From Phoronis ovalis (lineage: Eukaryota; Phoronida; Phoronidae): a stretch of DNA of 11,002 nt. The DNA is taken from the NCBI GenBank assembly GCA_028565635.1, contig JAOXYB010057456.1, positions 1 to 11,002 on the forward strand. The letters run 5' to 3'. Below are positions 1 to 7,640 of this stretch, in pieces. The translations under genes were made by a program, and so were the position numbers. The notes below the pieces were generated by a model. It was not told the DNA's origin, searched no databases, and was given only the letters and a program-made list of their open reading frames with translations. How positions within the stretch are numbered: the first letter of the stretch is position 1; every line of letters starts with the position of its first letter.

Positions 1-128
1 AGAAGTTTACCGCCTTGCGGAAATTGTCCACCGGGTACACTTCTGTAGTACCCCTTACGACAACGACCCTTTCAGCCGTAGTATCACAATTCCTTATTTT
101 AAAAACGTGAATTAATTTGATTTTATAG
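1..128 (+). other. Partial intron of the kinase gene
   Basis: This ends in the acceptor TTTTATAG before the first visible exon. I see no kinase N-lobe motif (GxGxxG or VAVK) in any frame, so the preceding exon lies outside the window. Confidence 0.7.
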
Positions 129-313
129 ATTTTGCCTCAGCCGAAGACCAGACAAACATGTTACGGGAAATTCAACTAATGAAGCAATTAGGCCGCCATC
201 CTTTTGTCGTTTCAATGTTAGCGTGTTGCACTAAAGGGCCAGACATCTGCCTCGTTATGGATTATTGTCCTTTAGGAGATCTGAGGAGTTACCTAAAAAA
301 AATTAGAGAAAAG
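129..313 (+). CDS. Kinase exon: alpha-C helix to hinge
   Basis: The acceptor TTTTATAG precedes 129 and the donor GTAAAA starts at 314. The exon opens with two bases of a split codon (phase 1), then 61 codons, and closes on a codon boundary. It encodes [12 protein letters not shown], the alpha-C helix with its salt-bridge glutamate, then [13 protein letters not shown] (beta-4 region), [11 protein letters not shown] (beta-5, gatekeeper and hinge) and the alpha-D start [10 protein letters not shown]. The preceding exon with the glycine loop and lysine is not in the window. Confidence 0.93.
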
Positions 314-3300
314 GTAAAAAACGATTGGCTATGATTTATTTATACCGTCATTTTGACTCAATTTAGAAAGCGCTATATTCTATAAATAAGAGATCAGACA
401 TAATTAATATGTTTTGGAGGTTCAATAAGGAGAACAGTTTGGAATAGTTTTACATGAACAAACAAATTAAAGGTTTTGGCAATTAATAATCAAATAGCAT
501 AGCTCACGAATTCATTGACATTCTGAAGCGCTTGTATATCGACTCGGACATTTTTCGGTACACTTTTTAATACTTCGTATTTCGTAATATTTTTAATCAG
601 GCTGGTTGTAGTCATGAGATCGGTCATATGGCGCCAGTTACTTCTGGTCGTTATCTGGTCGATAACAAGCTTGCAGCAACAACAGCGACGGTAACTGCAA
701 CTAATAAGTGTAAATTGATGCGTATAGCTGTTTTGTGTTGCGTTGTTGCTCGACTTTCCCCTATCCCATACTTTATCTTGTTGATATTGCACCGGCACAA
801 ACGACGGCTATTGCACCAGGTTATTGTAGTTGTACATACAGTTGTTGTTTTTTTTGTGCATCATGTTTGCCTATTTAGCGCGCTGCGAATACTACTGCAA
901 CCTTCCGTGTGCTCACCTTGTTTACTACAAATATAGGTTAAGGAAGTTTAATAAATTAAAGTAAACTGTTAAATGTACAAGAATTTGACACAAATTTTGT
1001 GTAAGTACTTGGCTATGAAACCAGGAAACTTGTTGAGGGAAATGTTACTTGTTTAGTAACTTCTGTTGCTTTATTTCGGATGTAAGTTAAAGCTGGAATT
1101 TGCTCCGTTGTAGAATGCATTTCTAAAGGTCTCTGAAAGACCTACAAGATGTCAACGATTTGAATACGCTGACATGCTAGAGGCTAGCGACAGCGGCCTA
1201 AGTGAACAAGGAACAAGTGGATATTTGATACCGACACCTTCGTATACCCACACCGACGAAAAAGTAGAAAGGGGTATGTTATCAGATCTTTGATTGTACA
1301 CGATATATCGGATGGTTTTGACTATTACTTCACGTGCTGTCAGTTGTGCTTGGGATCGGGGGGGGGGAGAGGGCTAATTTCCCTAAATCTCCCTTTCAAG
1401 TTGTTTTCTATTGTTCAGCTTGTGGTTTGCAAACAGGAAACAGCCACATGTGTAAATACAGATACCGATTGCGTGCACATTTATTTCGTTTAAGTATTGC
1501 AATTTTCTAACTTTGTATGAATTGCATTGTTTAATATTGGCTGTAAGAGCGTACCTGTAGTGTGTCTGTGATCAGAACCCATCTTGTTAGCACTATCCCA
1601 TACTGCTACCTCGGGAGAACTTTTTTTCTTTACTCATACATATCAACATTTCACTTGTACCTGTATTATTTTGCGATATTTCAGCGAGACATCATACACA
1701 AGGAAGTGATTCGGCAAGAGCTAGTTCCGTATCTTCTTATGAAAGTCAACCTACGTTAGGTGTATATAAACAAAATTATACAGGTAGCGGCTATTCGGAA
1801 AACACAGTCATGTCAGGTATATATGTTAACAAAAACAAATCTTACTACAGAAGCTACAGTCACATGGTTGTCTTTATGGTATAAGTACCCCATTAGATTC
1901 CCCATCCAACTCTATATAAAAACGTTATAACGTTAATGGAAATATAAGATAGAGCAATATTCCCCACACTATTATCTGTTTAGGATGTAAGCGTGCACCC
2001 TTTCATACGCTATCAGTTAATTTTTCGTGCAATCTTTACGTCCATATTGAGTTTGAGAAAATCGCGTTAAATCGAACCAAACCTACCCACGAGTCGCATT
2101 AGTCCAGTAACAGATAGGTCCGAATTCAAATTTCGATTTTTAAAAAATATGTAAGGATCTCTGGAATTTTATTGCTTTAGTCATGTTACCTTGCACAATA
2201 TCCAAAGTTAAGAAGCCACGGCCCCCGAAAAAACGGAAAAAATACTTATCTATATGCCGATATAGGTACTGTATAATCTGAAGTAATGCAAGTTAATTAA
2301 AGTTTAATCATTTTAGAAGATGAAAACGTTGATAAAGGAGGAATAAGTATTAACCAGCTCCTATCGTATGCTAGACAAATCGCTGTTGCCATGGAATATT
2401 TAGCGCAAAAGAAATTCGTTCACCGTGATCTTGCCGCAAGAAATATATTGGTCGCAGAGAAGAATTTGGTGAAAATTTCGGATTTTGGTTTAACACGTGA
2501 TATCTATGAAAACAGCATTTATCGTAAAAATAGTAATGGCAAGTTACCACTGAAATGGATGTCAATTGAGGCCATTTTTGATCAGGAATACACGATAAAG
2601 AGTGACGTGTAAGTGTTATCTTAGGCATACAATGTGCAATCCCCGATTTGGTCACTTCGGAATCGTTCAGTAAATTTACGGCTTGAATAAAGGCTATGAG
2701 GAATATAGGCTATAGATCTCAGACTTAGCTTTGTATAATTTTCACAAAATATCAGTTTTTGTTTTTATAAATTAAGGGCTGCCTAACATCAGATTAGAAC
2801 ATTCAATAGTTGCATAATAATCTCTGTAAATTGTGCTTAATTGCGACGCGAACTGTTGGTGCGTTTTCATCTAACTGGGTTGATAAAAATCGGTTGTAAA
2901 CTCTAATCCGTGAATTGTCTCCAGTTTCAGTCAAGTTTTTCATTATCAATTTAGCACAAGAAATTACCTTTATCACACAAATATCCTGAGAACATAGTTT
3001 TGATGTCATATTGTTCGAGAAAATTTCAACAGCCAAACTGCCTATTCCTAGCAACAATATTATAATTTACTATTTGTTTCATTAAGTGCGAGTCTATATA
3101 GCTAGATTAGCTCCAACATTGTTGAAAGTTTGGTTCACAGCATTTGTTAATAAGCACGATTTCTTGAATCAATATCTGTTTAGTATTGTTTAAGACATTA
3201 CAGTACTTCATGTTAAAACGTATGAATAAATCACACATCATTCAAATTCTCAGGTGGTCTTATGGGATCGTATTATGGGAGCTTGTGACACTTGGCGGTT

Positions 3301-4624
3301 CCCCATATCCAGGCGTTTCGAGTTCGGAATTGCTCAAGTTAATTCAAGATGGATATCGTATGATGAAACCAGACAACTGTAGTCAGGAAATGTAAGCGGT
3401 TTTGTTGCACTCGTGCAGACAAAAGCTAGAACCTCTTCTTTCAAAAATAAAACAAGTCTTCTATTTTAAAAGGCTTCTGTTTGTATTTTCCTTTGACATT
3501 GAAATGATTAGCTTTTGACGAACTAATATATTTTTAGTAGCTCTGTTAGTTCACTTTAAGAGTTTATTATTGATGCTTTAACATATTTATCATAAATCAT
3601 ATGGTATAAAATTTTGAGAAAACATTTGAATCCGGTCAGTTTTGCTAATCCTCTCTGTATTGTTGGCTCTTTCGTGACTTCTTCATGGTTGATTAACAAA
3701 ACCATGATGACAAAAAGTGTTTATAAAAAAACTTACAGCCAAAGCATTGCTCTATTTTCCTAGGTATGACGTCATGTTGGCATGTTGGCATCCGAATCCT
3801 GCTGATCGGCCAGATTTTACGCAACTAAGGGACAAACTGGATGAGATGCTAGAAAACTCAAATCCTTACATGGATTTTAAGTTAGATGGTAACAAGGATT
3901 ACTATTACGGTAGTTCATCAAGGTATGTATTTGAAAACCTCATCAAGGTATGTATTTGAAAACCTCATTGTGTCTCGTGAGTTTAAACTTATGGTACCAA
4001 CTGAATTTCAACACACATTGCAATATAAATTTAAATTTGTAGTTGCTGTATCGATGTTGGGAAGGTTTAAGTGCCAGAATATAAGAAACGTGTTGGTACA
4101 TGCCTAAAAATTAGTTATATTAGTTTTGCATCATATTTAAAAGCTTATGAGAACATGATCATAGAAGACGTAGTTTGGAGCGCCTGGTTTAATTATGACA
4201 CGATATCGTTTCTTAATAAAATTACGTTGTATATTTCAGCATCGACGGTTCAGGGACCAATAAGGACCCAACTGAAAAAGATATAGGCGATAAAATGTCA
4301 ACGTCCAGTGCCGAGAGTACAGTGTATTTAGATCGAGCATTGAAAGGAAGCTCAAGTAACGATGACATCAAATTAAACGTGTCTCTCGCCTCGATTTGCT
4401 ATACCCCGAAAATACATCGGAAGCAATATAATACAAAGGGTTTTGAAGAAGAAAGCCAGAGAAAGAGATTATCAAATAGTTCAAACAGAAAAATATCAGC
4501 CAGTGTTTATGACGTAGCAAGCAGAGAGTGTGGAACTATGTTTTTGGTAAACGAAAAAGGACAAGTGTCAAAATGCAAGAGCGCCTCGGAACTTCTTAGT
4601 AATGTGACAGGGCAATGGTGCTAA
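129..4624 (+). CDS. Receptor tyrosine kinase, 3' part (split kinase domain and C-tail), seven exons
   Basis: This is the cytoplasmic part of a receptor tyrosine kinase that phosphorylates tyrosines on itself and on signalling partners at the plasma membrane. Joining 129-313, 1114-1273, 1685-1816, 2317-2608, 3254-3391, 3764-3922 and 4240-4624 gives 482 whole residues and a TAA stop. Numbering from the first whole codon, I see the alpha-C glutamate (E13), a hinge DYC after a methionine gatekeeper (M43), a kinase insert at about 62-168, HRDLAARN at 194-201, DFG at 214-216, activation-loop tyrosines Y222 and Y227, SIE (241-243) where APE is usual, DVWSYG at 255-260, and a C-tail of about 130 residues. 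The large insert and DIYxxxxY loop recall PDGFR/VEGFR. The IE dipeptide and KPDNCSQEM recall RET, and LGGSPYPG recalls FGFR. The family is certain; the exact class is not. The ectodomain, membrane segment and ATP-binding lysine lie upstream. All junctions are GT-AG and in phase, so the gene looks intact. Confidence 0.93.
314..1113 (+). other. Kinase intron, 800 bases
   Basis: GTAAAA...TTGTAG intron in phase 0. A stretch at about 610-910 is richer in GC than the rest and is open on both strands without a recognisable product. I found no in-phase alternative exon. Confidence 0.8.
1114..1273 (+). CDS. Kinase insert exon, first half
   Basis: The acceptor TTGCTCCGTTGTAG ends at 1113 and the donor G|GTATGT begins at 1274. 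The 160 bases enter in phase 0, matching the previous donor, and leave in phase 1. The product is polar and unlike any folded part of the kinase, as expected for a kinase insert between alpha-D and alpha-E. It carries FEYADML, whose YADM (1165-1176) fits the YxxM PI3-kinase p85-binding pattern, and [11 protein letters not shown]. The open frame is bounded upstream by a stop at 1111-1113, which lies in the intron, so exon status rests on the splice sites and matching phases. Confidence 0.8.
1274..1684 (+). other. Kinase intron, 411 bases
   Basis: GTATGT...TTTCAG intron in phase 1. It contains a run of ten G at 1358-1367. I see nothing else in it. Confidence 0.78.
1685..1816 (+). CDS. Kinase insert exon, second half
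   Basis: The acceptor GCGATATTTCAG ends at 1684 and the donor GTATAT begins at 1817. The exon has 132 bases, phase 1 in and phase 1 out, so its inclusion or skipping would not shift the frame. It encodes a Ser/Tyr-rich segment with SSYESQ (YESQ fits the STAT3-type YxxQ pattern), GVYKQNY and GSGYSEN. It has no similarity I recognise beyond being a kinase insert. A nearer donor-like GGTGTATA at about 1759 would break the phase, so I prefer 1817. Confidence 0.78.
1817..2316 (+). other. Kinase intron, 500 bases
   Basis: GTATAT...TTTTAG intron in phase 1, AT-rich. I see no gene, repeat or alternative exon in it. Confidence 0.78.
2317..2608 (+). CDS. Kinase exon: alpha-E, catalytic loop, activation loop
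   Basis: The acceptor TTTAATCATTTTAG ends at 2316 and the donor GT|GTAAGT begins at 2609. The exon encodes the end of the insert, then [17 protein letters not shown] (alpha-E), [15 protein letters not shown] (catalytic loop, catalytic Asp at 2425-2427), [12 protein letters not shown] (Mg-binding DFG), two tyrosines five residues apart in the activation loop, [13 protein letters not shown] (P+1 loop) and YTIKSDV. AAR in the HRD loop is specific to tyrosine kinases. It leaves in phase 2. Confidence 0.97.
2609..3253 (+). other. Kinase intron, 645 bases
   Basis: GTAAGT...TCTCAG intron in phase 2. A reading frame open on the - strand (2803-3057) has no recognisable motif. Nothing else is seen. 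Confidence 0.9.
3254..3391 (+). CDS. Kinase exon: alpha-F and alpha-G region
   Basis: The acceptor AAATTCTCAG ends at 3253 and the donor AT|GTAAGC begins at 3392. The junction with the previous exon rebuilds SDVWSYG, an invariant tyrosine-kinase motif that confirms both splice sites. The exon continues with [31 protein letters not shown] and KPDNCSQE, matching alpha-F, the alpha-F/alpha-G loop and alpha-G of FGFR/RET-type kinases. Confidence 0.96.
3392..3763 (+). other. Kinase intron, 372 bases
   Basis: GTAAGC...TCCTAG intron in phase 2 with a clear pyrimidine tract before the acceptor. Nothing else is seen. Confidence 0.9.
3764..3922 (+). CDS. Kinase exon: end of C-lobe and start of C-tail
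   Basis: The acceptor CTATTTTCCTAG ends at 3763. The exon encodes [18 protein letters not shown] (alpha-H with the conserved CW and RP of tyrosine kinases), [10 protein letters not shown] (alpha-I) and then NPYMDF and DYYYGSSS of the juxta-kinase tail. The donor AG|GTATGT at 3923 is the one that keeps the frame with the next exon. An identical donor lies 25 bases further on at 3948 because the junction is tandemly duplicated. Confidence 0.95.
3915..3964 (+). repeat. Perfect 25-base tandem duplication spanning an exon-intron junction
   Basis: Two identical 25-base units (3915-3939 and 3940-3964) start with TCATCAAGGTATGTATTTG, and TCAT begins again at 3965. The unit contains the last eight exon bases and the first 17 intron bases, so the donor AG|GTATGT occurs twice, at 3923 and 3948. 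The lack of any difference between copies suggests recent origin. Confidence 0.97.
3923..4239 (+). other. Kinase intron, 317 bases
   Basis: GTATGT...TTTCAG intron in phase 2. Its first 42 bases belong to the 25-base tandem duplication that copies the donor site. The rest is AT-rich and without features. Confidence 0.88.
4240..4624 (+). CDS. Last kinase exon: cytoplasmic C-terminal tail
   Basis: The acceptor TATATTTCAG ends at 4239. Joined in phase 2 (AG|C, Ser), the frame runs 127 codons to TAA at 4622-4624. The tail is polar and low in order, with tyrosines in [22 protein letters not shown] and SASVYDVAS. These are plausible docking sites once phosphorylated, although none is an unambiguous consensus. 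It also has basic-Ser patches ([12 protein letters not shown]). I recognise no folded domain. This is the terminal coding exon because a 3' UTR follows. Confidence 0.88.
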
Positions 4625-5092
4625 AGTTGATGTCGAAAGCTGACTGTATTCATTTTTTTGACATTAAATGTTTAAGACATGTTAGAGATGATTGAAAGTG
4701 AGGATAATTCCAACAAGGGAGCAAAGAATTACCTATATGTATGGATGCTAAAATTTAAGTTTAAAAACGGCCAACTTTATCAGGTACCAGGTGATATATT
4801 TTTAAATGATAGATCATATGCTAATTACCTGACTATTCAAAATCAATGTCCAACCAAACAATAGTTTCTGACAAACTGTGAGACGCTTTACAAAGGCTTG
4901 GAAATGTTAAATCTTGCAAGATAATTTAATGATGCATCACAAACAAATAAGAAGGGGGAATGAAGATGAATGGCCGTAAAAAAAAACAATTACCCTTTCT
5001 TGAATTTAAGTATATAAATGCATATATTGAAGCCTCGTTAAGTGTAGAAACGACTTTTTTTGTGATATGTTACCAGTGGGAAAAAGCTAATG

Positions 5093-5098
5093 AATAAA
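5093..5098 (+). promoter_or_regulatory. Candidate proximal polyadenylation signal of the kinase gene
   Basis: Canonical AATAAA 469 bases after the kinase stop. The downstream 50 bases have only a weak GT-rich element (TTATCGTTATTGTG), so its strength is uncertain. If it is used, the foldback element downstream stays out of the mature mRNA. Confidence 0.35.
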
Positions 5099-5181
5099 AT
5101 GTTTCCGAAAACGAAGAAAGAAAATTTATCGTTATTGTGAAATAGCAGTATTATCATTACCGTAATGTATTTGTTGAATCT

Positions 5182-5186
5182 ATTTT
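5182..5186. repeat. Left putative target-site duplication ATTTT
   Basis: ATTTT directly abuts the CAGG end of the foldback element and recurs directly after its CCTG end at 5534-5538. Five AT-only bases could match by chance in this AT-rich DNA, so this supports rather than proves insertion. Confidence 0.55.
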
Positions 5187-5533
5187 CAGGACTACCTAAC
5201 CAGCGTACACTCTAACCGCGTCAATCTGCACTCGCGCACCTGTTTCCTACCATTCGAACATTTTTTTCCGGGTTTCGCACCGAAATTCCTGCTACTCGAA
5301 CCATCGTTTCCGTAGACTTGCACAAGTTGCCAGGAACTCGTACAGATTTTCGGGGACTCGAAAATTTGTCGAACAGCAGGTCTGAGTCTCCGAAAATCTG
5401 TACGAGTCTACGGAAACGACGTTTCGAGTAGAAGGAATGTCGGTACGAATCCCGGAAAAAGGGTTCGAATGGTAGGAAACAGGTGCGCGAATGTGGATTG
5501 ACGATTCGAGTCTACGCTGGTTAGGTAGACCTG
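5187..5533. mobile_element. Foldback / MITE-like element, long imperfect inverted repeat
   Basis: The left arm (about 5187-5359) and right arm (about 5384-5533) are imperfect reverse complements over nearly their whole length, with a loop of about 24 bases. Matching blocks include CTACCTAACCAGCGTA, CGCGCACCTGTTTCCTACC, ATTCGAAC, CGTTTCCGTAGAC and CTCGTACAGATTTTCGG. The left arm carries about 20 extra bases near 5319-5338. The ends read CAGG...CCTG and are flanked by ATTTT on both sides (5182-5186 and 5534-5538), a likely 5-base target duplication. It is clearly richer in GC than its surroundings and encodes nothing convincing. I infer a non-autonomous DNA transposon; the superfamily is undetermined. 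Confidence 0.85.
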
Positions 5534-5538
5534 ATTTT
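5534..5538. repeat. Right putative target-site duplication ATTTT
   Basis: Copy of the ATTTT at 5182-5186, directly after the CCTG end of the foldback element. Confidence 0.55.
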
Positions 5539-5797
5539 ATCGCTATTTCAATTTTGTTGTACATGAAAAAGCAAAGCGTGGGTACTTGGCCTTTTCATAC
5601 ACTATGTACCAAAGATTCTATTGCATATACGTGGCGCTGTTAGTTGTTTATTATCAATTTTTATTTTGTATAAAAAGATTCAATTTATATTCTCATTGAA
5701 TTATTCGTAGCTGAGATACCTGTGTCACACAGTCGAAATTGCCTTTACATATTTTCTGCCGGGTGTTTTACATTTGAAATGTAGATTACATACGTTT

Positions 5798-5803
5798 AAT
5801 AAA
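5798..5803 (+). promoter_or_regulatory. Candidate distal polyadenylation signal of the kinase gene
   Basis: Canonical AATAAA followed, about 24 bases later, by a strong T/GT-rich stretch (TCTTTTTTGGTCTTTG), the arrangement expected of a functional cleavage site. Its use would give a 3' UTR of about 1.2 kb containing the whole foldback element at 5187-5533. Confidence 0.45.
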
Positions 5804-6433
5804 CATGTTGTCCTCTAAAAATAGTATCTTTTTTGGTCTTTGTTATCAAGTGATTTGGTTGTCTTTAAGGGCATTTTACACAATACAGTTTGCATAAAAT
5901 TATAAGATAGAGTTCATATGATATGGATACTGAATCTCATATATTTGATATCATGTAGTCATATTTTATTTCATTTGTGCTTTCTGGTTTTTAACCAAAA
6001 AAATTCAAAGTGGCGTAAAATCTGATTCCATATTTATTGTGTTATATCTACGCAAGAAATCCTTTTATGCTCTAACCTGGAAATTATGTTGTGATCAACT
6101 GTTTAAATATTGCGAAAAATATTTATTTTTAAATATGCACTGTATTGCCACCTATCACATGCATTGGAGCGCGTTCGATGTAGCGAATGAACTATCTATA
6201 ATAAATGTAAAAAACTTAATGTTGAAATAAATTATTTATTTAACAGTTACTTACTTTTATTAATTAGTTCTCTCTCTCGGTGGAGTTAGATGAACAGTTT
6301 TAACTATAGTGTTATTCGAAATGGATTTTAACTGAGTTTTTGGGTTCTTACACCATTTTTTTTGTGTGAAAGTCTGAAATCAGAAAAAAGGTTATCTTTG
6401 ATAAATTTATCTAATAAACACACAGAGGCATCT

Positions 6434-6446
6434 GTCGCCAGGCAAC
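6434..6446. promoter_or_regulatory. X-box-like RFX site
   Basis: GTCGCC-A-GGCAAC fits the RFX X-box pattern GTNRCC-N(0-3)-RGYAAC at every position. The match is a sequence pattern only. The site does not sit at the promoter of either gene in the window. Confidence 0.3.
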
Positions 6447-6820
6447 GTTTAACACGTAACAATCAGACCAAAGTCGAAAAACATTTTTTTATCCAAAATG
6501 TCTATATTCAATAAATTCAGATATTCACAAAATTAATTATCTCTAAGTGGCATTTGACTTTTCTAATTTCATACTGTCACAAAAAAATTGAAAACTAGTT
6601 TAAGAAACTAAAAACACAACTTTTACTTCCATTTTGAATAACTGTACAATGTTAAAACAAATGTTATAATACTAATTTAATTTTAGGACAGAAAAAAAAT
6701 AGAAACAACATCGAGTGTCATACAAAGCATTTAATGCTATAAAAGAAAATATAGAAAAAAACTGTTACAGCTTTTAAAACTAATGAATATATCCGTTACG
6801 TGACGTGGTGGTATTGCTTT

Positions 6821-6832
6821 TATCACGTGATA
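6821..6832. promoter_or_regulatory. Palindromic E-box TATCACGTGATA
   Basis: A perfect 12-base palindrome with a CACGTG E-box core flanked by GATA/TATC. A CRE-like half-site TGACGT lies 15 bases upstream at 6801-6806. Possible bHLH/GATA/CREB site; function is inferred only from the pattern. Confidence 0.25.
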
Positions 6833-7139
6833 GAATCACTATCGACGACAACTTCTTATATATTAAATATAGATTTTTTTTTGTGTCAGTACACGTTATT
6901 GTAAACATGAGATTAAAGCATTCTAGTATTTTAGTATTAAAAATGCCAATAAAAAAATAGTAAAAAAATAAAAAGGATTAACAAGAACATTTGTTACGTT
7001 ATTGCAATCCATTTTCTACAAAGGCAAATTGACTGTTAAAGATATAAGAATCAAATATATATTTGGGAACAGCAACTGGTCAACCATTCATCTTCAATAT
7101 TGAAAGACATTACCACATCCGAGACATTTCGTTTCATAG

Positions 7140-7153
7140 CCGCTAGATGGCGG
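7140..7153 (+). promoter_or_regulatory. CTCF-like core motif
   Basis: CCGCTAGATGGCGG matches 13 of 14 positions of the known bilaterian CTCF core CCASYAGRKGGCRS. It lies between two convergent genes, a position compatible with an insulator. Whether the organism has CTCF cannot be seen here. Confidence 0.3.
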
Positions 7154-7477
7154 TATAGACATATGAATTTTGTACCTGGACAATGATCTCTATAGATACA
7201 TGTGCGGTCTGAGAAAAACAAAATAACAAGAGTGTAGTTCTTAACCGGGTTTAATTTAGTCAAGTTGAATACATGCATACCTGCACATGTATTTTATGCA
7301 AATAGAAAATATATTTATTTTGAGTGTAAATAGATATTTTTGTTTAAAAGGAAGATTCACAACTTGTGCAAATATTTTATAAACAACTATCAAAATTAAA
7401 GTCAGATCAGGTAAAACACAGCTGCGGATATTACTGTTTTGCCAGGAGTGCTTGTCATATTTACATACGCGGAATAG

Positions 7478-7483
7478 TTTATT
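7478..7483 (-). promoter_or_regulatory. Candidate polyadenylation signal of the GPCR gene
   Basis: TTTATT on the + strand, which is AATAAA read on the - strand, 158 bases past the GPCR stop. A second candidate lies at 7314-7319 with a TGTG-containing stretch beyond it. I cannot decide which is used. Confidence 0.4.
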
Positions 7484-7640
7484 TACTTTCTTACCTCTAA
7501 AATTAGCGATATACCGGTGGGCAATTTTCAAACTTCCGAAATACCTGGGAAATGAAACTAATTTTGAGTACAGAAAAACGATTTTAAATTAATTGAGTAA
7601 AACTAATGGGAATTCTTTGTAATAAGAATGCTTAATCTAA

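Larger units (their letters stand above)
4625..5186 (+). other. Kinase 3' UTR or downstream region
   Basis: AT-rich sequence after the kinase stop. It includes an ATTAAA at 4663-4668 and an AATAAA at 5093-5098. A 61-codon open frame at 4679-4864 has no recognisable domain. I see no other feature. Confidence 0.6.
5539..7640. other. Intergenic region between convergent genes
   Basis: About 2.1 kb of AT-rich DNA between the kinase (+) and the GPCR (-), so it holds the 3' ends of both. Apart from polyadenylation signals and the motif candidates listed separately (X-box, E-box/CRE, CTCF-like core), I find no gene, RNA gene or further repeat. Short open frames at 6039-6230, 7051-7278 and 7256-7531 are AT-rich and without motifs. 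Confidence 0.6.

Noticed and set aside
490-936. Overlapping open frames on both strands within the first full kinase intron
   Set aside because: The - strand frame lacks an ATG at its 5' end, neither product shows a domain, and no splice sites place either in phase with the kinase. A candidate 79-base alternative exon starting near 614 hits an immediate stop in frame. Best read as chance or a decayed repeat.
1358-1367. Run of ten G in a kinase intron
   Set aside because: Single homopolymer without the four G-tracts needed for a quadruplex; possibly also a sequencing-length uncertainty.
2803-3057. 84-codon - strand frame in the kinase intron
   Set aside because: No domain, no flanking gene structure, and the product is not recognisable.
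3767-3774. Perfect CRE palindrome TGACGTCA
   Set aside because: It lies within coding sequence for YDVM, a conserved kinase segment, so codon choice explains it.
4679-4864. 61-codon ATG-started frame after the kinase stop
   Set aside because: It lies in the likely 3' UTR, has no recognisable domain, and no evidence of its own promoter or splicing. It could be checked by ribosome profiling.
5292-5564. 90-codon frame on the - strand in the foldback element
   Set aside because: It is a by-product of the inverted repeat; it crosses the loop and the element end and shows no transposase motif.
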